Shown here piece by piece: positions 7,750 to 11,967 of a stretch of 11,967 nucleotides of DNA. Under the pieces are notes generated by a model, which saw only the letters and a program-made list of their open reading frames with translations, was not told the DNA's origin and did not search any database. A program made the position numbers and the translations under genes. Origin of the DNA: Candidatus Zipacnadia bacterium (GTDB lineage: Bacteria; Armatimonadota; Zipacnadia; Zipacnadales; Zipacnadaceae); assembly GCA_029821415.1 (NCBI GenBank), contig JALGTJ010000040.1:1-11967 (forward strand), in the 5' to 3' direction. Positions within the stretch are counted from its first letter, which is position 1, and every line of letters begins with the position of its first letter.

Positions 7750-8799
7750 CTACTGTGCGATGTTGATAGGATATGTGCCGTACTGCCTGGCAGTTTCCAG
7801 CATCGCTATGAAGTTTTCCGGACGAACTGCCGAGGAGATAGTATTGGCCGACGATAGGATGTGCCCGCCCAGCGGCGAGACATGGCACAACAGTTCCTTG
7901 GTGGCCGCTCGAACCTCGTCAACGGTTCCTCGGCCCAGCAGGTCTACGTCTACGTTCCCCATAACTCCTACTTTGCCTGCCGAATAGTTACGTACCTCAT
8001 CCAGCGCCATATAAGGCCACTCCAGAGGCCCTAACATATCCACACCCGTGCCGATCAGCATATCCATGATTTCCCAAATGTTGCCATCAGTGTGTTTAAT
8101 GCAGAAGGCCCCGGCGTCCTTGATTATCTGCACTACAGTTTTCAAGCTTGGCAGGATGAATTGCTCAAAGTGAGCCGGTGACATAAACGTAGCGGTCTTG
8201 TATGCGTAGTCATCTCCCAGGATGATGACCTCAGCACCCTCTTCAATAAGCTTGGGATAAAGCTCCGCGTGATACTCAAGACCTATTCTGGCCAGTTTGT
8301 GGACGAATTCGGGGCGCAGAGCATAGTCCATCATCAAGTTGTCCAGTCCTGCTCGTAAATACTGTGAGGGAGCGAAGGATGCTTCTCCGACGACCGCAAT
8401 AGCTTTGTCACCCTTGAAACGGTCGGCAAGCTGGCGGACTTGCTCTATTACTGGCGAATGCAGAGGGTCAGGTGGCGTGTAACTGTCCAGATCGGCCTCG
8501 GTCTCAATGCGCGGCGGCGGCCACATAACGGATATTACATCTCCGACATTCCGCTGCAACGCCCCCCACTTGTCGCGCCAGATGCCCTTGTCCTCATCTA
8601 CCCAAGCGACGGTGGCTGGGTCCTCCGCCATGGTGAGGCAGGTCACCATGTCTATCTCCGCATATTCCACAAAGTCCTCATAGGACATACCAGGACAGAT
8701 GGCGTCAATCACCTTGGGATCAATGAACATCTCCGCAACGGGCACACGGTCAGGTATATCGCCAGCCAGCGCGCACATTATCCTTTCGCGAGAAGTCAT
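7750..8799 (-). CDS. UroD-family protein with HTDG site (B)
   Basis: 349 residues from the ATG at 8799. The frame stays open well into the E1 beta gene, but the conserved family start (TSRERIMCALAGDIPDRVP) begins at this ATG, with only a weak GGTGG upstream; a GTG at 8808 is an alternative. Family signs are 'GDIPDRVPVAE' (13-23), 'EEGAEVIILGDDYA' (186-199), 'SPAHFEQFILPSLK' (207-220), 'GNVDVDLLG' (281-289) and 'SSANTISSAVRPENF' (316-330). At the zinc-site position it has KHTDGN: His236 is kept and Asp238 replaces Cys. The later Cys is also missing, with the region reading SSANT. It differs from the neighbouring UroD-family protein in these residues and overall, so the two are not recent duplicates. 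It follows E1 beta by 35 nt. Probable role in methyl or corrinoid-linked metabolism, by context only. Confidence 0.84.
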   Translation of the reverse strand: MTSRERIMCALAGDIPDRVPVAEMFIDPKVIDAICPGMSYEDFVEYAEIDMVTCLTMAEDPATVAWVDEDKGIWRDKWGALQRNVGDVISVMWPPPRIETEADLDSYTPPDPLHSPVIEQVRQLADRFKGDKAIAVVGEASFAPSQYLRAGLDNLMMDYALRPEFVHKLARIGLEYHAELYPKLIEEGAEVIILGDDYAYKTATFMSPAHFEQFILPSLKTVVQIIKDAGAFCIKHTDGNIWEIMDMLIGTGVDMLGPLEWPYMALDEVRNYSAGKVGVMGNVDVDLLGRGTVDEVRAATKELLCHVSPLGGHILSSANTISSAVRPENFIAMLETARQYGTYPINIAQ

Positions 8800-8817
8800 C
8801 TGCGCCACCCGATATTG

Positions 8818-8840
8818 TGCGTTACGCTTATGCGTTACGC
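8818..8840. repeat. Short direct repeat, TGCGTTACGC twice
   Basis: TGCGTTACGC occurs at 8818-8827 and again at 8831-8840, separated by TTA. The right copy covers the TAA stop of E1 beta (8835-8837 on the minus strand). It lies in and next to the short gap between E1 beta and UroD-family protein B. It is seen directly; a function is not evident and a small local duplication is the simplest reading. Confidence 0.6.
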
Positions 8841-9812
8841 GTCCGTCACCATCCTCTCTATCTGGTCTATGATCTTCTCCTCCTGGGGGATGCAGGCCGT
8901 CTCTAACGGATGGCTGAAAGGCATAGGCAGATTGGCTCCTCCCAGCACACGGGGTGCAGTCTTGAGGGCACCGAAACATTGCTCGGTCACGCGGCGGACA
9001 ATTTCACTGCCGAAGCCCCCGTGTGTGCAGGCCTCCTGCACCACGAGAAGCCGTCCGGTCTTCTGCACTGACGTGTTGATACAGTCAATATCCAAAGGTA
9101 TGAGTGTGCGGGGGTCAATGACCTCCACGCTGATCTTGTCGGCAACGGCCTCCGCAGCCGCCAGCGATTTGTGAACCATAAAAGAAGTAGCCACCAGTGT
9201 TATATCTTGGCCGGGTCGCTTGACGTCGGCTTGCCCCAGTGGTATCAAGTATTCTTCCCTTGGCGCGGGACCTTTGGTAGCATACAACAGCTTATGCTCC
9301 AGGAAGATGACAGGGTTGTCGTCGCGAATTGCGGATTTTAGCAGGCCCTTGGCATCGGCGGCAGTAGCGGGCATTACTACCTTCAATCCCGGGGTGTGGG
9401 CAAACCAGGCCTCCAGGCTCTGGGAGTGCTGGGCGGCTTCGGAGGTGCCGCCGCCGCCCTGGCTGCGGATAACCAGGGGAATGGTCAACTGGCCTCCGGA
9501 CATATAGCGCAGCTTCGCCGCCTGGTTGACGATCTGATCCATACAGACGGTAACAAAGTCAACATACATTATCTCTACGACAGGGCGCAGCCCCGTCATA
9601 GCCGCGCCGACTGCCAACCCCACGAAAGCCGCCTCAGACAGCGGGGTCTGGCGGACGCGGTGCGTACCGAAGCGCTCGGCGAGGCCCTTGGTGGCGCCTG
9701 AGCCTCCTCCCAACTCTACCAAGTCCTCGCCAATAAGAAAGACCGACTCATCGCGCGCCATCTCCTCGCTTAAGGCTTCGTTCAGAGCTTTGACATACGA
9801 AACTTCTCTCAT
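8835..9812 (-). CDS. Thiamine-diphosphate 2-oxoacid/acetoin dehydrogenase E1, beta subunit
   Basis: 325 residues, the usual E1 beta length. The ATG at 9812 has GAGGAG 7 nt upstream. The protein has the transketolase pyrimidine-binding domain first and the C-terminal transketolase domain after it. It shows 'VFLIGEDLVELGGGSGATKGL' (24-44), 'TPLSEAAFVGLAVGAAMTG' (56-74) with Glu60, the conserved glutamate that activates thiamine diphosphate, 'GGGGTSEAAQHSQSLEAWFAHTPGLKVVMP' (119-148), and 'VIDPRTLIPLD' (231-241). It pairs with the alpha subunit encoded 17 nt upstream as an alpha2beta2 E1 that decarboxylates a 2-oxoacid (or cleaves acetoin) and passes the acyl group to a lipoyl E2. No E2 or E3 follows; the next gene is UroD-family. 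The pyruvate, branched-chain and acetoin types cannot be separated from this sequence alone. Confidence 0.93.
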   Translation of the reverse strand: MREVSYVKALNEALSEEMARDESVFLIGEDLVELGGGSGATKGLAERFGTHRVRQTPLSEAAFVGLAVGAAMTGLRPVVEIMYVDFVTVCMDQIVNQAAKLRYMSGGQLTIPLVIRSQGGGGTSEAAQHSQSLEAWFAHTPGLKVVMPATAADAKGLLKSAIRDDNPVIFLEHKLLYATKGPAPREEYLIPLGQADVKRPGQDITLVATSFMVHKSLAAAEAVADKISVEVIDPRTLIPLDIDCINTSVQKTGRLLVVQEACTHGGFGSEIVRRVTEQCFGALKTAPRVLGGANLPMPFSHPLETACIPQEEKIIDQIERMVTDA

Positions 9813-9829
9813 CCATCTGCTCCTCGGTA

Positions 9830-10807
9830 TTAATCTTCAGCCCAGAGGTGTTCAGCAACTGTGCTTGGGTGGGGTAAAGGGCTTGCTTCCGCAAAGGTGA
9901 CAGCCGCTTCAACTGTCTTGTGCACCTGCTCATTTAGCTTAGACTGTTGAGCCTCGTCCATAATCTGTTGGTCAAGCAAGTATCGTTCGAAGTGACGGAT
10001 GGGGTCATGCTCTTTTTGCCATCTGGCCAGCTCCTGGGGATCCCGCCGGTCGGGGATCACCATGCAGTGCGCTTGGTAGCGGTAGGTCTTACACTCAAGC
10101 AGCATCGGCCCAGCGCCCCCTCTGGCGCGCTGCACCGCTTCGGTGACCGCCCTGTACACTGCCAGTACGTCGCTGCCATCTACCACCTCACCTGGGCAAC
10201 CGTAACCGGCGGCGCGGTCGGCAACGTTGGCAACTGCGATACTCTCATTAACCGGTGTAGTCACGGCATATTGGTTGTTTTCACAGATGTAAATCACCGG
10301 CAGCTTCCAGAGGGAAGCCAGGTTCAGCGATTCGTGGAAGTTGCCTTGGCATGCCGCTCCGTCCCCGAAGAAGCACACGGTTACCTGATCCGTGTGGCGG
10401 TACTGAGCACTGAAGGCCGGACCGAGGGCCAAGGGAATGCCGCCGCCGACAATACCGTTGCCGCCCAGCAAGCCCAGGGCAGGATCAAACATGTGCATAG
10501 AGCCGCCCCGACCCTTGCTGATGCCAGTTTCCTTGCCCAGAAGTTCTGCCATCATAAACTTGACATCTACGCCCTTGGCTATGCAGTGGCCGTGGCCCCG
10601 GTGAGTGCTCAGTATGTAATCATCTGGTCGGAGACCGATACAAGCGCCTACTGCGACAGCCTCCTCGCCTTCGTACGAATGCAATGCCCCCATAAAGCTG
10701 CCCCGCAGGCGCCTCTCCTCAAATAACTGGCGTGCTCGGCACTCAAAGGCACGGATTGTGTACATAAGTCGGAGCATTTCTCTCAGTGTATCTTCCGGGA
10801 TTCTCAT
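9830..10807 (-). CDS. Thiamine-diphosphate 2-oxoacid/acetoin dehydrogenase E1, alpha subunit
   Basis: 325 residues from the ATG at 10807, which has GAAGGA (10817-10822) 9 nt upstream. An ATG eight codons earlier (10831) has no good ribosome site but cannot be excluded. Thiamine diphosphate binding is clear: GDG at 148-150 and NN at 177-178 give the GDG-x(26)-NN motif. 'STHRGHGH' (67-74), 'GRGGSMHMFD' (99-108) and 'GIVGGGIPLALG' (118-129) are typical of AcoA/PdhA-type subunits. The usual 'YRxxGHSxxD' phosphorylation-loop region reads YRYQAHCMVIPD (242-253), so Gly-His-Ser is Ala-His-Cys here. It forms E1 with the beta subunit 17 nt downstream. It lies 38 nt after the MttB-family gene and may use a 2-oxoacid produced from the same substrate, which is inference. 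Confidence 0.92.
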   Translation of the reverse strand: MRIPEDTLREMLRLMYTIRAFECRARQLFEERRLRGSFMGALHSYEGEEAVAVGACIGLRPDDYILSTHRGHGHCIAKGVDVKFMMAELLGKETGISKGRGGSMHMFDPALGLLGGNGIVGGGIPLALGPAFSAQYRHTDQVTVCFFGDGAACQGNFHESLNLASLWKLPVIYICENNQYAVTTPVNESIAVANVADRAAGYGCPGEVVDGSDVLAVYRAVTEAVQRARGGAGPMLLECKTYRYQAHCMVIPDRRDPQELARWQKEHDPIRHFERYLLDQQIMDEAQQSKLNEQVHKTVEAAVTFAEASPLPHPSTVAEHLWAED

Positions 10808-10816
10808 CGGTTCTAT

Positions 10817-10822
10817 TCCTTC
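10817..10822 (-). promoter_or_regulatory. Shine-Dalgarno site that favours the shorter E1 alpha start
   Basis: GAAGGA on the minus strand, 9 nt before the ATG at 10807. No comparable site precedes the in-frame ATG at 10831, so the shorter start is preferred. Confidence 0.6.
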
Positions 10823-10845
10823 ACTGGTCATAGCCGGATATCGAT

Positions 10846-11967
10846 TTACAGTAACTCCTGCTCGGCACGCTTGAGAACGTCTTGCAGCGCCTTCACAGTG
10901 TCCTCAGGCCACTGCGGTGGCTCCCAGCACGCGACGTTTGTCCGCCAGCGTTGCTCACATTCGTCCAATATGCGCTTCTCATCGCCCCCTGGGGATAGTG
11001 GTTCCGGCTGGCTGGAGGGAAAGAGCTCCGACAGCCACAGCTCGCGGAAATGGCGCACGGTGTGTTCACTGGCCAAAAAGTTGTCTCCCTGCGCAACAGC
11101 TTCGTATATCTGGTCAAAAGGCATCGTCTCCTCGTTGATCGCAATTTGCTCTTGGATCTGGCACTGGCTCTTGCGAATCTCCATATCCAGCATAAACTGT
11201 GTGGGCGACCCCGTACCACCGTTGGCCAGCGTTCCCATTCCCGGGTAGGGCACAAACGAACTGCCGCTGAGCTGCGCATAAGCGGTGGCGGCGTAGAAAT
11301 TCTCGTAGACGGCTTGCAGACCGGGATGATTGACCGAGGGACTGAAGAAGACTTCGGTCCATAGATGACCGCCTAGGCAGTCATCAAACAGCTTCTTCAC
11401 GCCGAGATTCACCATGACGTTTTCGGGCCCGGCCGATGACACATTGGCCGTTCTCATATCCAGGACTGTACTGATCATGCGGCCCGTAAGATCTCCTTCC
11501 GGGGCCAGACAATAGGCAACTATTAGACCTCCCAGTATTTCCGCTGCGCTCATCAGGATGGCTCCGGCGAGGGTCACGGGCGTAGACATACCTACCGCAG
11601 GCATCGAAGCAATGTGATACCTATGGATTCCCAAACGAGCTCTTTCCAGCATATCGGCGGCAGCACGGTGATCTAGGATCAGAGGCGAAAGCATGCACTC
11701 TGAGCCGGCCAAGTAACAGTCGGCGTTGGCCTCGCCAGTCATAATTTCTCCGATCTCCACCAGGTACTTAATGACCGCTGGATCAATGGACTCAATGCCG
11801 TCAACCTTCGTGGTATGCTGCAAGCCCAGGATTAATGAGGCAATTCGTTCGGTAGGCTGTGGCACGTCCTGCCGATACCAGGTGCTAATGTAGCCGATTT
11901 CCGGTGTCGCTTCGGCAAACTTCATCATCTCAACGAAGATTTCGGTAGTGACTGCTACTGCCTCGGC
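10846..11967 (-). CDS. MttB-family (trimethylamine methyltransferase-like) protein, 5' partial
   Basis: The frame is open from the right edge of the window (first codons AEAVAVTTE) to a TAA at 10846-10848. The ATG at 11928 is therefore probably internal, and the N-terminal part is missing. The 373 visible residues show strong family signs: 'MPAVGMSTPVTLAGAILMSAAEILGG' at about 122-147 (the conserved P-x-T-LAGA...AE-x-L-x-G barrel helix), 'LDMRT' at about 169-173, and 'GDNFLASEHTVRHFRELW' at about 294-311, matching the C-terminal 'G-x-FL-x-x-x-HT-x-x-x-R' motif. Known members demethylate methylamines or betaines onto a corrinoid protein. No in-frame TAG occurs, so it is pyrrolysine-independent in the visible part. 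It is the first visible gene of the minus-strand series. It is only distantly like the MttB-family protein at the left edge, so a different substrate is plausible. Confidence 0.87.
   Translation of the reverse strand, partial: AEAVAVTTEIFVEMMKFAEATPEIGYISTWYRQDVPQPTERIASLILGLQHTTKVDGIESIDPAVIKYLVEIGEIMTGEANADCYLAGSECMLSPLILDHRAAADMLERARLGIHRYHIASMPAVGMSTPVTLAGAILMSAAEILGGLIVAYCLAPEGDLTGRMISTVLDMRTANVSSAGPENVMVNLGVKKLFDDCLGGHLWTEVFFSPSVNHPGLQAVYENFYAATAYAQLSGSSFVPYPGMGTLANGGTGSPTQFMLDMEIRKSQCQIQEQIAINEETMPFDQIYEAVAQGDNFLASEHTVRHFRELWLSELFPSSQPEPLSPGGDEKRILDECEQRWRTNVACWEPPQWPEDTVKALQDVLKRAEQELL

Noticed and set aside
6617..8799. The two UroD-family genes as haem-synthesis hemE duplicates
   Set aside because: They sit in a methyltransferase-type catabolic locus with no other haem genes, and their sequences differ strongly from each other in the active-site region.
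8800..8979. N-terminal extension of UroD-family protein B to 8979
   Set aside because: It would overlap the E1 beta gene by about 145 nt, and the extra residues do not resemble the family, whose conserved start fits the ATG at 8799.
8440..9174. Long plus-strand open frame of 244 codons
   Set aside because: It lies antisense to the UroD-family B and E1 beta genes and shows no recognisable domain, so it is a shadow of the real genes.
9947..10726. Long plus-strand open frame of 259 codons
   Set aside because: It is wholly antisense to the E1 alpha gene, whose TPP motif and length are clear; it has no recognisable domain.
10808..10831. Longer E1 alpha start at 10831
   Set aside because: There is no ribosome site in front of it, while GAAGGA stands 9 nt before the ATG at 10807. 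It is kept as a possible alternative.

Overview
The window is bacterial-type DNA of about 55% GC, densely packed with metabolic genes. No gene is a firm taxonomic marker. Two trimethylamine methyltransferase (MttB)-family proteins and two uroporphyrinogen decarboxylase (UroD)-family proteins suggest a bacterium that demethylates quaternary or tertiary amines through corrinoid chemistry. Such gene sets are common in anaerobes and in large environmental genomes, but the phylum cannot be fixed from this sequence. There are no RNA genes, insertion sequences, CRISPR arrays or phage genes, and no stretch over 300 bases without a gene.

Layout: two convergent gene sets meet near 2451-2507. The plus-strand set (1-2450) holds the 3' part of an MttB-family gene, cut by the left edge, followed by a Gfo/Idh/MocA-type oxidoreductase. 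The minus-strand set fills the rest. In transcription order, right to left, it holds a second MttB-family gene (cut by the right edge), E1 alpha and E1 beta of a thiamine-diphosphate 2-oxoacid/acetoin dehydrogenase, two UroD-family proteins, an SDR dehydrogenase, a class III aminotransferase, a cyclase-family hydrolase and a second Gfo/Idh/MocA protein. That last protein is clearly a paralogue of the plus-strand one. Most minus-strand gaps are 17-53 nt. The two wider ones (104 and 121 nt) flank the second UroD-family gene, and the 121-nt one contains a plausible sigma-70-like promoter embedded in nested inverted repeats.

How the genes may work together (inference): an MttB-family enzyme moves a methyl group from an N-methylated substrate to a corrinoid protein, and a UroD-family protein may pass it on or modify a related ligand. 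The demethylated skeleton could then be handled by the oxidoreductases, transaminase, hydrolase and E1 decarboxylase. The substrate is unknown. No corrinoid-binding protein, corrinoid reactivase, E2/E3 subunit, transporter or regulator lies in the window, so the pathway as seen is incomplete. Several enzymes carry non-canonical active-site residues: both UroD-family proteins lack the cysteines of the H-x-C...C zinc site, the cyclase has a changed metal motif, and both Gfo/Idh proteins lack a textbook glycine-rich loop. This suggests divergent subfamilies rather than standard enzymes.
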